A DNA stretch of 64,000 nt from DRKI01 sp011051875. GTDB taxonomy: Bacteria > Desulfobacterota > Desulfobulbia > Desulfobulbales > Desulfobulbaceae. The notes beneath the pieces were generated by a model that did no database searches, was not told the DNA's origin, and saw only the letters and a program-made list of their open reading frames with translations. The stretch covers positions 1-64,000 of the forward strand of contig JALXDL010000024.1 in the NCBI GenBank assembly GCA_026990385.1. The letters run 5' to 3'. Made by a program: the position numbers and the translations under genes. Positions within the stretch are counted from its first letter, which is position 1, and each line of letters opens with the position of its first letter. Of this stretch, positions 52,795 to 62,144 are shown one piece after another.

Positions 52795-53193
52795 ATGAAT
52801 TACGGCGTTGTCAGCCAGGAGCAACTTGAAAAGATTGACGAGATCCTGACCGAAAAACTCATCAAGATCGGCGTTGACTGTGTCATCATCATCGATATGG
52901 CCGGCAACATCATCACTGCCAAGGACAACGGAACCACCAAGTACGATGTCTACTCCTTTGCCGCCCTTGCCGCCGGCAACTTCGCCACCGTCGATGCCAT
53001 GGCCAAGCTGGTGGGCGAGCAGGAATTCTCACTGCTCTTTCACAAGGGCACGGACTGTAATATCCATTTTTCCAAGATCGATGACGAACTCCTGCTGATC
53101 TCCATGTTCGGCCGCGAGATCTCGCTGGGTTTCCTGCGCCTCAACGTTGTGGAAACCATCGACCAGATCAAAAAACTCTGGGCAAGGGACTAG
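52795..53193 (+). CDS. Roadblock/LC7-domain protein (MglB-like)
   Basis: 132 aa, the size and fold of Roadblock/LC7 GTPase partners. Pattern CVIIIDMAGNIITAKDNGTT, FAALAAGNFATVDAMAKLVG, FHKGTDCNIHFSKIDDELLL. In Myxococcus MglB is the GTPase-activating partner of MglA in cell polarity. Here it precedes an MglA-type GTPase by 84 bp. Confidence 0.88.
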   Translation: MNYGVVSQEQLEKIDEILTEKLIKIGVDCVIIIDMAGNIITAKDNGTTKYDVYSFAALAAGNFATVDAMAKLVGEQEFSLLFHKGTDCNIHFSKIDDELLLISMFGREISLGFLRLNVVETIDQIKKLWARD

Positions 53194-53277
53194 CCCCGCG
53201 ACCGGTTCCCATGGAGGTCGCTGACAACGACTGCCCCGGCCTCACTCCATCTTGAATTACGGCAGCAGGAGATCGTT

Positions 53278-53883
53278 TTGAGCTTCATCAATCTCAGAGA
53301 AAAGATCGTACAGGTCAAGATCGTCTATTACGGCCCCGGTCGCGGCGGCAAGACGACCAACCTGGAATACATCAACCGCAAGTTCAGCAAACAGATCCAG
53401 TCGGAAATGGTCAGCCTCAAGACCCACGGTGACCGGACCCTGTTCTTTGACTTCCTTCCCTTTGACATGGGACAGATCAAGGGCTACGAACTCAAGATCC
53501 AGCTCTACACCGTACCCGGCCAGGTCAAGTACAACGCGACCCGGAAACTGGTACTCAAGGGTGTGGACGGCATCGTCTTCGTGGCCGATGCCCAGGAACA
53601 GATGCGGGAAAAAAACATCCGCTCACTGAACCAGCTGCACGAGAACCTGCTCGGCTACAAGGAATCCATCTTCCGTATTCCCCTGGTCCTGCAATATAAC
53701 AAGGTGGACCTGCGCAACCAGGGCATCCCCATCCTGCCCACAAGTGTCCTCAACAAGGACCTGAACAGCAAACTCAAGGTGCCCTTTTTCGAGGCAAGCG
53801 CGCTTACCGGATACAACGTTCCGGAAACACTGAAGAAAATAATATCGTCAACCGTGGTGTCCATCCAGAAGAAACTCTTATAG
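53278..53883 (+). CDS. MglA-type small GTPase
   Basis: 201 aa with a TTG start, supported by AGGAG seven bases upstream. P-loop YYGPGRGGKTTNLEYI, switch-region LYTVPGQV (PGQ in place of DxxGQ, characteristic of MglA), NKxD motif LQYNKVDLRNQ, and SAL-type EASALTGYNV. It acts with MglB in polarity or motility control. It is followed after 11 bp by the acidic repeat protein, a candidate effector. Confidence 0.9.
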   Translation: MSFINLREKIVQVKIVYYGPGRGGKTTNLEYINRKFSKQIQSEMVSLKTHGDRTLFFDFLPFDMGQIKGYELKIQLYTVPGQVKYNATRKLVLKGVDGIVFVADAQEQMREKNIRSLNQLHENLLGYKESIFRIPLVLQYNKVDLRNQGIPILPTSVLNKDLNSKLKVPFFEASALTGYNVPETLKKIISSTVVSIQKKLL

Positions 53884-53894
53884 GGAACAAAGCT

Positions 53895-56618
53895 GTGGAA
53901 CCGAAGAACGGCCAGGACATGAACACCTCCCGGGAACAGATGACAACCACTCTCGATGACGCCGAGGATCTCACCCTTTTCGCGGATGAAACGTTTGACA
54001 CCGACGATGTCGACCTGTTCGAGTTCACCGGCGAAGAGGATTCTCCGCTCACCCGTCTCAAGTCGATCATCCTGTCCCTGGACTGGGAGATCACCGACGA
54101 GATCCTCCAGGAACTCGCCGACGAGCTCGGAGAGCTGCAGAAGACATGGGAGGGTGACAAGGTAGCCCAGGTCTACCTGCAGGGCCTTGGCAAGATCGGC
54201 CGCTACCTGCGTAGCGAAGGCGCCTATGCCCACCCAAATGCCATCAAGCTGTTGCTCACCTTTTACTATGATTTTGAAAAGATCATTTCCTCTCCCGACA
54301 TCACGGGCGACACCATAGCCGCCCTGATCAAGAGTGATGTCCGCAAGTTCAAGATCCTCCAGTACCAGATCAGCCAGACCGCCCCGCCACCGGAAAGCGA
54401 CGAAGAGGGTGAAATCGGTGCCGAGGCCGAGTTTGCCATACCTCCGGACAGCCGGGATCCGCTACAGCTGCTCAAGGCCTCCATTCTTGGTCTGGAGTGG
54501 GAAGTGACCGACGCCGGGCTCGAGGAGTTCAACCAGCGGGTTACAGGATTCGAGGAAACATGCGGAGATGACAGGTCAGCCCAGGTCCTCATCCAGGGAC
54601 TCAAGGCCCTGGGAGCCTATATTACCGAGGAAAAGGCAGATGCCCATCCTGAGGCTTTCACCCTGCTCCACTCTTTTTATGAAGGCCTGGAGACCCTGCT
54701 TGGCAACGACGACCTTGACACGGAACAGCGCCAGGAGATCCTCATCGACCGGGTTGGCCGGCTCAACGCCCTCAAGGCGGCCATTGCCCAGGCCGCGGCA
54801 AGCGCGGCATCGGGCAGCACTGCCGATGACGTGGTGGACGAGATCCTGCAGCCACGGAGCACCGATGAAGCCGAACCGCCGGCCCCTGCAGAGGAGCCGT
54901 CCCTTGAGCTGGACAAAGAACCGGGCCTGCCCGGCCTTGACAGCGCGGTATCCGGGGCGGTAGCCGCCATGGAGACGGCAGAGACACCCTATCCCGACGA
55001 TGTCCTGGATCCATCGGCCATCCAGCCGGTCACCGACGAGATCGCCGATGATTTCATCGAGGAGGAACTCAGCATCGGTACGGAGATCACTCCCGCCCTG
55101 GCAGGAAGTGATGAGGAGATCGGGTTCGACGAGGAACTCGCGGCTGCCTCCCTGGACAGCCTGCCCGCCGACGAGATCGAGGAGCAGCTCGATCTGCTTT
55201 TCCCCGACTCGGAGCAGGAGGAGACGGGCGGAGAGACCGGCGGGGAAACCGGCGATACCCAGGAGACCGATCTCTCCTTCACCGATGACGAGATGTTTGC
55301 CGGACTCGACGACATCCTCTCCGAGGACTCGGAAGAGAGCGGTGACGAAACGATCGCCACGGCCCGGGCAGAGGAGGGGGAAGAAACCGAACCGCTGTCC
55401 GCCCTGGCTGACGCGGACGAGGAAGACCTGCCGCCTGCCCTGGCCGATGCCGGCGAGGAAAGAGGATTCGATGAAGATGCCACCGTTGCCGGGCTCGATG
55501 AATCGCCCATGGAAGACCTGGAAAAGAAACTCGACTCCTTCTTCGGCGAAAGCGAACCCGGGGAGACCCAGGCGGAGAGCGGGCCCGATCTGACCGAGGC
55601 CTTGGAACAGGAGGAGCCGGATGAGGCCGGCGAGACCATTGCGCCTGCCCTGGCCGATGCTCCGGACGAGGGTGGATTTGACGAGGAACTGGTGGCCGGC
55701 ACCATCGATGACGACGCCAGTCTCGATATCGACCGCAAGCTCGACTCCTTCTTCGGCGAAAGCGAACCCGGGGAGACCCAGGCGGAGAGCGGGCCCGATC
55801 TGACCGGGGCCCTGGAACAGGAGGAGCCGGATGAGGCCGGCGAGACCATTGCGCCTGCCCTGGCCGATGCCCCGGACGAGGGTGGATTTGACGAGGCCCG
55901 GGAAGCGGATGCGATCGTCGAAGAAACCGCCGTCGATATCGAGGCAAAGCTGGACGCCTTCTTCGGCGAGACCGACCGCGGAGAAACGGCTGCCAAACAG
56001 GCTGCCCCGGGTGAAATTCCCGCCGGAACAGAGGAGGAGGCCGCACCAGCGCCTGCGGCAGCCTCCATTGAAGAAAAACTGGACACCTTCTTCAGCGGGG
56101 ACGAAGTGGCGGAAGAGGCAGAGACTGTCCAGGAGACCGCCACCGCTGAATCCGGCCTGGCCGCCCTTGCCGGCAGTATCGCCCGCCTGGCCGAGAAGCC
56201 GGCCAGGGATACCCTGGCCGAGGTCACGGCCGGCCTGGCTGCCCTGGACAGGGAGGCCCTGGGCCCGGAGCAGACGGTCCGGCTCCAGCTCCTCGACTCG
56301 GCCCTTGATATGCTTTCCCGCCTGGGCCAGCCGCCTGCCACGGAATCGGTTGAGCTCCTCGATCACCTGGTTACGACCATGCAGGAGGCTGACAGGGATC
56401 CGGCCGGACTGGCTGAATCGGTGGCCCGGTTCACCACCTGGCAGCGGCAGACCATGGAAGCGCTTCTCAATGGCACGCCACGGCTCTCCAGCCAGGAACC
56501 GCCCGAACTTGCCACGGTCTCGGAGGAGCTCCGCACTGCCATCAGCGAGCTCCGCTCCTCCCTGGCCGAGGAACTGGAATCCCTGCGCCGGGAGATCAGG
56601 AAAGAACAGACGACCTGA
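53895..56618 (+). CDS. Large acidic repeat protein linked to MglAB (unrecognised)
   Basis: 907 aa, GTG start, very rich in Glu, Asp and Ala. Residues about 50-131 and 190-271 are two copies of a helical domain: SPLTRLKSIILSLDWEITDE pairs with DPLQLLKASILGLEWEVTDA, and each contains GxYxxxExAxAHPxAxxLL. A disordered acidic region (about 300-740) carries five copies of a motif like (E/R)(K/Q)LDxFF(G/S) at about residues 432, 546, 616, 687 and 731. The C-terminus is helical, ending in a coiled coil with LAEELESLRREIRK. No signal peptide. Similar architecture is not known to me. Position right after mglA suggests an MglA effector or polar scaffold. Confidence 0.8.
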   Translation: MEPKNGQDMNTSREQMTTTLDDAEDLTLFADETFDTDDVDLFEFTGEEDSPLTRLKSIILSLDWEITDEILQELADELGELQKTWEGDKVAQVYLQGLGKIGRYLRSEGAYAHPNAIKLLLTFYYDFEKIISSPDITGDTIAALIKSDVRKFKILQYQISQTAPPPESDEEGEIGAEAEFAIPPDSRDPLQLLKASILGLEWEVTDAGLEEFNQRVTGFEETCGDDRSAQVLIQGLKALGAYITEEKADAHPEAFTLLHSFYEGLETLLGNDDLDTEQRQEILIDRVGRLNALKAAIAQAAASAASGSTADDVVDEILQPRSTDEAEPPAPAEEPSLELDKEPGLPGLDSAVSGAVAAMETAETPYPDDVLDPSAIQPVTDEIADDFIEEELSIGTEITPALAGSDEEIGFDEELAAASLDSLPADEIEEQLDLLFPDSEQEETGGETGGETGDTQETDLSFTDDEMFAGLDDILSEDSEESGDETIATARAEEGEETEPLSALADADEEDLPPALADAGEERGFDEDATVAGLDESPMEDLEKKLDSFFGESEPGETQAESGPDLTEALEQEEPDEAGETIAPALADAPDEGGFDEELVAGTIDDDASLDIDRKLDSFFGESEPGETQAESGPDLTGALEQEEPDEAGETIAPALADAPDEGGFDEAREADAIVEETAVDIEAKLDAFFGETDRGETAAKQAAPGEIPAGTEEEAAPAPAAASIEEKLDTFFSGDEVAEEAETVQETATAESGLAALAGSIARLAEKPARDTLAEVTAGLAALDREALGPEQTVRLQLLDSALDMLSRLGQPPATESVELLDHLVTTMQEADRDPAGLAESVARFTTWQRQTMEALLNGTPRLSSQEPPELATVSEELRTAISELRSSLAEELESLRREIRKEQTT
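55530..55895 (+). repeat. 210-bp tandem repeat inside the acidic protein gene
   Basis: Bases 55530-55685 and 55740-55895 match over 156 bp with only three differences, at a period of 210 bp (70 codons, in frame). A diverged third start appears at about 55950. High DNA identity indicates recent duplication or gene conversion. Confidence 0.85.
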
Positions 56619-56648
56619 CCGGATCGCCGGGCAGACCCCGGCGCCGGG

Positions 56649-57656
56649 TCAGCAGATCCGCGGCAGGGGCTCACCGGCCAGGGGCTCGACCAGGCGTGAG
56701 CCGCCCGCGGCCGTGGCCAGGACCACCCGGCCCGGATACCTGGCCGTGACCTGGCCGATGCGGGCGCTCTCCCTGCCCGCTTCGGTGGCGCGCATCCGTG
56801 CCAGCACATCCGGGGCATCCTCCGCCGCCACCAGGACCACGCACTTGCCCTCGTTGGCCAGGTAGAGGGGATCCAGGCCCATGAGTTCGCAGGCCGCGCG
56901 CACCGCCGGCCGCACCGGGATGGCCGCCTCCTCGATCTCCATGCACAGCCCGGTGTCCCGGGCGATCTCGGCCAGGGTTGTCGCCAGCCCGCCCCGGGTG
57001 GGATCGCGCATGGTGTGGACCGGGTTTTCCTCCCCGAGGATACTCTGCACCAGGAAATGCAATGGCCTGGTGTCGCTTGCCAGGTTTCCCTCCACCTCCA
57101 GCCCCTCCCTGCTGGTGAGGATGGTGATCCCGTGATCGGCCAGGGTGCCGGAGAGCAGGATCACGTCACCTTCCCGGACACGGGAACCATTCACCTCGAC
57201 GCCCGCAGCAAGAACCCCGATCCCCGACGTGTTGATGAAGATCCGGTCCGCCTTGCCCCGGGGCACCACCTTGGTGTCTCCGGTCACCACCCGCACCCCG
57301 GCCCGGCTGCAGGCGCGGGCGATATCGCGGATGATCTCCTCGAGCTGCACCAGTTCCAGGCCCTCCTCGAGGATCAGGCCAAGGCTGAGACAGAGGGGGC
57401 GGGCCCCGCGCATGGCCAGGTCGTTGATGGTACCGTTGACGGCAAGATCGCCGATGGAGCCGCCGGGAAAGACGATGGGATCCACCACGAAGCTGTCCGT
57501 GGAAAAGGCGAGCCTTCCGCCCTGGGCCGGCAGCACGGCCGCATCCTCCAGCTGGTGGAGGAGCGGATCATCGAGATGGCGGAGAAACAGGGAGGTGATC
57601 AATTCCCGGCTGGCCAGGCCGCCGCTGCCGTGATCCAGGGTGACGTGTGTTTCCAT
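56649..57656 (-). CDS. hypE: Carbamoyl dehydratase HypE
   Basis: 335 aa. Starts METHVTLDHGSGGLASRELI; ATP-grasp/PurM-like motifs include DSFVVDPIVFPGGSIGDLAV and GDTKVVPRGKADRIFINTSG. The C-terminus PRIC carries the cysteine that is carbamoylated and dehydrated to thiocyanate for the CN ligand of [NiFe] hydrogenase. The longer upstream frame is antisense noise. Last gene of hypF-C-D-E on this strand. Confidence 0.95.
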   Translation of the reverse strand: METHVTLDHGSGGLASRELITSLFLRHLDDPLLHQLEDAAVLPAQGGRLAFSTDSFVVDPIVFPGGSIGDLAVNGTINDLAMRGARPLCLSLGLILEEGLELVQLEEIIRDIARACSRAGVRVVTGDTKVVPRGKADRIFINTSGIGVLAAGVEVNGSRVREGDVILLSGTLADHGITILTSREGLEVEGNLASDTRPLHFLVQSILGEENPVHTMRDPTRGGLATTLAEIARDTGLCMEIEEAAIPVRPAVRAACELMGLDPLYLANEGKCVVLVAAEDAPDVLARMRATEAGRESARIGQVTARYPGRVVLATAAGGSRLVEPLAGEPLPRIC

Positions 57657-57738
57657 GGCGTATCCCCGCAAAGAGAAAAATATTGTGAACCTGTGCCTGG
57701 TCCGGGGACGGACGATATGATCGCCGGCCCCCGGAACC

Positions 57739-58836
57739 TCACTTTTCCCGGGCAAGGCCGCCGTACCGGTACCAGGCCGCGCAGGTGCCTTCACTCGAGA
57801 CCATGCACGGTCCGACCGGGGCGGCCGGTGTGCAGCGGCTGCCGAACAGGGGGCAGTCCACCGGGCGGCAGGTGCCCTTGAGGATCCTGCCGCACCGGCA
57901 GCCGGCCGGCTCCCTGGAGGGGGCCACGGTGACCGACAGCCTGGTTGCGGCGTCGAACCGCTCATAGCGGCTGCGCAGGGCAAGGCCCGAACCCGCAATC
58001 ACGCCCAGGCCCCGCCACTCGCTGGCCACCGGTTTGAACACGGCGCGGACGATCTCCCCGGCCCTGGCGTTGCCGGACGCCGTGACCACCCGTGGGTAGC
58101 AGTTTTCCACCACCGGTTCACCCGCCTGCACCTGGCGGACCAGGGCGATGATCGCCTGCAGGATATCGGCGGGCTCAAAACCGGCCACGGCACAGGCAAG
58201 GCCATGATCCCGGGCCAGGAAGGTGTAGGCATCGGCACCGATGATGCTGGAGACATGGCCGGGGCAGAGCAGGCCGTCCACCTGGAGCTCGGGGTCCTGC
58301 ATCAGCACCTCCAGGGGCGGCGGCATGACCTTGTTGGCGGCAAAAACCGAAAAATTGCCGATCCCGGTCCGCTGCGCCTCAAGGATGGTGGCCGCAATGG
58401 TGGGCGTGGTGGTCTCAAAGCCGACAGAGAGAAAGACCACCTCCTGCTCCGGCTGCCGGGCGGCAAGCTGCAGCGCGTCCATGGGAGAATAGACAATGCG
58501 GATATCGGCGCCGCCGGCCCGGGCCGTGGCCAGGGAGCCGTTGCTGCCGGGCACCCGGATCATGTCCCCGAACGTGGCGATGATCACCCCCTCCCGGCCG
58601 GCCAGCTCGACAAAGGCGTCGATCACACCGGCAGGGGTGACGCAGACCGGGCAGCCCGGGCCGGAGACGAGCCGGATCTCAGGAGGCAGCAGGGAACGGA
58701 GCCCGTGCCGGAAAATGGCCATGGTGTGGGTTCCGCACACCTCCATGAGCCGGACCGGCCGCCGCACCAGCCGGTGCAGGTGGCTGCCGAGGCTGCGGGC
58801 CAGGTCACGGTCCCGGTACTCGTCCACGTATTTCAC
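57739..58836 (-). CDS. hypD: Hydrogenase maturation factor HypD
   Basis: 365 aa. GTG start overlapping the hypC stop (GTGA). Motifs are EVCGTHTMAIFRHG, GPGCPVCVTP, FETTTP and the C-terminal cysteine region CRCGRILKGTCRPVDCPLFG. With HypC it forms the scaffold that delivers Fe(CN)2CO to hydrogenase. The [4Fe-4S] and redox cysteines are present. Confidence 0.95.
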   Translation of the reverse strand: MKYVDEYRDRDLARSLGSHLHRLVRRPVRLMEVCGTHTMAIFRHGLRSLLPPEIRLVSGPGCPVCVTPAGVIDAFVELAGREGVIIATFGDMIRVPGSNGSLATARAGGADIRIVYSPMDALQLAARQPEQEVVFLSVGFETTTPTIAATILEAQRTGIGNFSVFAANKVMPPPLEVLMQDPELQVDGLLCPGHVSSIIGADAYTFLARDHGLACAVAGFEPADILQAIIALVRQVQAGEPVVENCYPRVVTASGNARAGEIVRAVFKPVASEWRGLGVIAGSGLALRSRYERFDAATRLSVTVAPSREPAGCRCGRILKGTCRPVDCPLFGSRCTPAAPVGPCMVSSEGTCAAWYRYGGLAREK

Positions 58837-59102
58837 TTTCCATCCCCCGGATCCTGATCGATGGCCGCGGCCATCTGCTGCATCAGGCGCAGGTTGGCCC
58901 GCGCCTCGGCAGGGTCCAGGCAGTGGATGGCAAACCCGGCATGGATGATCAGGTAGTCACCGATCTCCGGCTGCCGGTCCACCAGGTCCAGCCGCACCTC
59001 CCTGCGGATACCGTCGGCATCGACGATTGCCAGTCCCGGTGCAAACAGGCTGTTGCCGCCCTCCCTGATTTCGACCACCTTCATGGGTATGGCCAGACAC
59101 AT
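58833..59102 (-). CDS. hypC: Hydrogenase assembly chaperone HypC
   Basis: 89 aa starting MCLAIPMKVVEI; Cys2 is the Fe-ligand transfer residue. The start is set by AAAGGAG upstream, and a longer frame was rejected. It continues with GDYLIIHAGFAIHCLDPAEA, typical of HypC. It overlaps hypD. Confidence 0.95.
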   Translation of the reverse strand: MCLAIPMKVVEIREGGNSLFAPGLAIVDADGIRREVRLDLVDRQPEIGDYLIIHAGFAIHCLDPAEARANLRLMQQMAAAIDQDPGDGK

Positions 59103-59134
59103 TGTATTCTCCTTTGCCAGAAGTACGGTACAGA

Positions 59135-61483
59135 TCAGGACCGACCGCCTGCAGCAGCCTCCCCTGCCCGGAGACACCATTCCCCGGCAGGTTCCTCACC
59201 CGCGGCAGCCAGGACCTGGCCCAGGGCGATGCCGCCGTCATTGACCGGCACCTGTTCACCGCTGTAGACCGCCAGCCCCTTCTCCTCCAGGCGGCGGGCA
59301 AGCCCGGCCAGCAGCAACCGGTTCTGGAAACAGCCGCCACCGAGCAGCACGTTTTCTATTCTGTTGCCTGCCCCCTCCAGGGTCTCCAGCACGGCGATCA
59401 CAGAGGCTGTCAGCCAGGCATGGAAGGCGGCCGCCATGAGTGCCGGTTCCGTTTCGCGGCGGATGTCCTCCAGCAGGCTGCGCACCATGGGCCCGAAGTC
59501 AAGGACCGGCAGTTCCTCCTGGCGCACCAGCACCGGGTATTCCCGTTCCTGCCGGGAACCTGCCGCCCTGCGGGCTAGGTTTTCCAGCTCCATGGCCGCT
59601 TGCCCCTCGAAGGAGACCTCCTGCCGGATGCCGATGAGCGCGGCCACACCGTCAAAGAGACGGCCGACACTGGAACAGAGCGGGCTGTTGATGCCGCGGC
59701 CGAGCATGGTGGCGATGGCCTTGCGCAGGGAAGGCGGCAGTGTCTGCAATCCCGGCGGCAGGAGGTCCTGCCGGGTGATGTCCACGCCCGCGGCCGCCAG
59801 CAGGGACAGGCCGGCCCGCCAGGTCTGTACCGCGGCCTGGTCACCGCCGGGCAGCCGGAACCTGGCCAGGCGGCCGCAGCGTTCGTACCGGTGCCCCTGC
59901 AGCCGGAGGAATTCACCGCCCCAGACGGTCCTGTCCGGGCCAAGACCAGCGCCGTCAAAGACAACGGCCAGACCGGCGGCAAGACCGTGCTCGGCCATGA
60001 TGGCGGCCCCGTGGGCATGGTGGTGCTGGACCCTGACCAGGGGCAACCCCAGGCCTGCGCCGAACCGACTGCTGAGATAGTCGGGATGGAGGTCGCAGGC
60101 CACCCGCTCCGGACGTACGTCCAGGACCTGTTCCAGCAGGCGCACCGATTCCTCGAAGAACACCATGTTGTCCGGCCCCTTGAGATCACCGATGTGCTGG
60201 CCGGGGAACACCTGCCCGTCCCTGGCCAGGCAGAAGGTATTTTTTTGTTCCGCACCGCAGGCGAGCAGGTGCCTGTCCACCTGCCGCACACCCAGGGGCA
60301 TGGGCACATACCCCCGGGCGCGGCGGATCATCTGCAGCCGGCTGCGCACCACCCGCGCCACGGAGTCATCCACCCGGGTCAGAATATCCCGGTCATGGAC
60401 CAGGAAAAAGTCGGCAATGCCGGCCAGGCGGCAGAAGGCCTCCCGGTTGTCCGTGCAGATGGGCTCGCCCCCCGCGTTGCCCGAGGTCATGACCAAGACA
60501 GGCGGGCACTGATCCATGGCAAAGAGGAGGTGATGGAGCGGGGTGCAGGGCAGCATGATCCCCAGTTCATCGGTGGACGGTGCCAGCAGATCCGGCAGCG
60601 GGGATGGTCTGCGACGGAGCAGGACAATGGGCCGCCCGGGCGAGACGAGCAGTTCCTGTTCTTGGTCGGAGATACGGGCGATCCCGGAGGCCCGCTCCAG
60701 GTCAGGCACCATCACGGCAAGGGGCTTGGCCGGGCGATTCTTCCGCTGCCGCAGCAGCCTGACAGCACGCTCCGAGGCCGCGTCGACCGCGAGCTGAAAG
60801 CCGCCAAGCCCCTTGATGGCCACGATATGGCCCCGGGCCAGGGCACGGGCGCAGCTGGCCAGAGCCTCGCTGTCCGCGCCCAGCGCCCTGCCCTGCCGGT
60901 CGTGCCAGGCAAGACGCGGACCGCAGGCGGGACAGGCGTTGGGCTGGGCGTGGAACCTGCGGTCGCCGGGATCGTGGTATTCCCGGCTGCACTCGGGGCA
61001 CATGGTGAACGCGGCCATGGAGGTCCGGACGCGATCATAGGGAAGCTGCCGGATGATGGTCAGCCGCGGGCCACAGTTGGTGCAGTTGGTAAAGGGATAG
61101 TGGTACCGCCGGTTGCCCGGGGTGAAGATATCGGCCAGGCAGTCGTCACAGGTGGCAATATCGGGCGGCACCATGGTGGTGGCGCCCTCTTCCATGCTGC
61201 TGGCGCCGATGACAAAGGAGGTGACCGCCTCCACCTCGGCGGCCGTGACCTCGATGGCGCTGATCCGTGCCAGGGCCGGGGCCTCGCTGCGCAGGAGTTC
61301 CAGGAAACGGCTGACCTGCGGGCCGGCGTCGCAGAGACGGATCTCCACGCCCCGGCCCGAGTTGACCACTGACCCGACCAGGCCGAGACGACGGGCCAGG
61401 GTATAGACAAAGGGCCGGAAGCCTACCCCCTGGACGATCCCCGCCACACTGATTTTCACTCCCCGGGCCACTGTATGCGCCAT
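59135..61483 (-). CDS. hypF: Carbamoyltransferase HypF
   Basis: 782 aa. Acylphosphatase domain VAGIVQGVGFRPFVYTLARR; two zinc fingers (CDDCLADI...CTNCGPR and CPECSREY...CPACGPR); YrdC-like domain (GGFQLAVDAAS, KPLAVMVPDL); Kae1-like carbamoyltransferase with VQHHHAHGAA and FDGAGLGPDR. It makes carbamoyl-AMP and charges HypE. The start was placed at MAHTVAR, where family similarity begins; an upstream ATG at 61567 is also in frame. Divergent from the maturation protease gene. Confidence 0.93.
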   Translation of the reverse strand: MAHTVARGVKISVAGIVQGVGFRPFVYTLARRLGLVGSVVNSGRGVEIRLCDAGPQVSRFLELLRSEAPALARISAIEVTAAEVEAVTSFVIGASSMEEGATTMVPPDIATCDDCLADIFTPGNRRYHYPFTNCTNCGPRLTIIRQLPYDRVRTSMAAFTMCPECSREYHDPGDRRFHAQPNACPACGPRLAWHDRQGRALGADSEALASCARALARGHIVAIKGLGGFQLAVDAASERAVRLLRQRKNRPAKPLAVMVPDLERASGIARISDQEQELLVSPGRPIVLLRRRPSPLPDLLAPSTDELGIMLPCTPLHHLLFAMDQCPPVLVMTSGNAGGEPICTDNREAFCRLAGIADFFLVHDRDILTRVDDSVARVVRSRLQMIRRARGYVPMPLGVRQVDRHLLACGAEQKNTFCLARDGQVFPGQHIGDLKGPDNMVFFEESVRLLEQVLDVRPERVACDLHPDYLSSRFGAGLGLPLVRVQHHHAHGAAIMAEHGLAAGLAVVFDGAGLGPDRTVWGGEFLRLQGHRYERCGRLARFRLPGGDQAAVQTWRAGLSLLAAAGVDITRQDLLPPGLQTLPPSLRKAIATMLGRGINSPLCSSVGRLFDGVAALIGIRQEVSFEGQAAMELENLARRAAGSRQEREYPVLVRQEELPVLDFGPMVRSLLEDIRRETEPALMAAAFHAWLTASVIAVLETLEGAGNRIENVLLGGGCFQNRLLLAGLARRLEEKGLAVYSGEQVPVNDGGIALGQVLAAAGEEPAGEWCLRAGEAAAGGRS

Positions 61484-61566
61484 TCCACGTGATATGCCTG
61501 GAAACTGTGCATTGTGCGAGATGTGCAGAACGGTTTGCACAAAAAACCGTATTCCCTGATTTTTCA

Positions 61567-61595
61567 TTGAAAAGTACAGGCTGGCAGACTATATG
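61567..61595 (+). promoter_or_regulatory. Promoter of the maturation-protease/selenoprotein operon
   Basis: TTGAAA (61567-61572), 17-bp spacer, TATATG (61590-61595), 37 bp before the ATG at 61632. The adjacent ACGGTTT/AAACCGT dyad (about 61530-61551) could be a regulator site for the divergent region. Confidence 0.5.
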
Positions 61596-61631
61596 TAAAG
61601 ACATAATCGGAAAAATGCTCCCCAGCACAAT

Positions 61632-62144
61632 ATGCACAAAACCATATTCCCCCGGCGCATGGTCCTGGGATGCGGCAATACCCTGCTCGGCGATGACGGG
61701 TTCGGGCCGGCGGTCATCCGGGCCCTGCACAATGATCGCAAGCTGCCGGCCGGGGTGACCTGCGCCGACGTGGGCACCGGCATCCGGGACCACCTGTTCA
61801 ATTTTCTCCTGGCACCCGGCCTGGCGCCCGAACGGCTGATCATCGTCGATGCGGTGGCCGGTACGGACCGGGAGCCGGGCGAGGTCTTCCTTCTCCGTCC
61901 GCCCCGGCCGGACGACCGCGCCGGCGGCCATGATCTCTCCCTGCACCGGGGTCCTGGCCTTGCAATCCTGCAGCAGCTGGTCGCCCACACCACCATCGAT
62001 ATCATCGCCGCCCGGCCGGCGCGCATCCCGGCGACCGTGAGCCCCGGCCTCTCCCCGGCCATGCGCAACGCGGTCCGCCGGGCCGCCGGCCTGGTCCTGC
62101 AGCTCCTCTCCGGCCCCGGCCCGGCAACCGAGGCGGGACCATGA
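61632..62144 (+). CDS. [NiFe]-hydrogenase maturation protease (HyaD/HycI/FrhD-like)
   Basis: About 170 aa. Starts MHKTIFPRRMVLGCGNTLLG followed by DDGFGP; the core GCGNTLLGDDGFGP and the second acidic site VDAVAG match the nickel-dependent endopeptidases that trim the C-terminus of the large subunit. MVLGCGN (61659) is an alternative start. It overlaps the next gene by 4 bp (ATGA). Its association with hdrA-type genes suggests service to an Mvh/Frh-type hydrogenase, encoded outside the window. Confidence 0.85.
   Translation: MHKTIFPRRMVLGCGNTLLGDDGFGPAVIRALHNDRKLPAGVTCADVGTGIRDHLFNFLLAPGLAPERLIIVDAVAGTDREPGEVFLLRPPRPDDRAGGHDLSLHRGPGLAILQQLVAHTTIDIIAARPARIPATVSPGLSPAMRNAVRRAAGLVLQLLSGPGPATEAGP

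Noticed and set aside
54576..56366. 596-aa minus-strand frame
   Set aside because: Antisense of the acidic repeat gene; its repeats merely mirror those of the sense strand.
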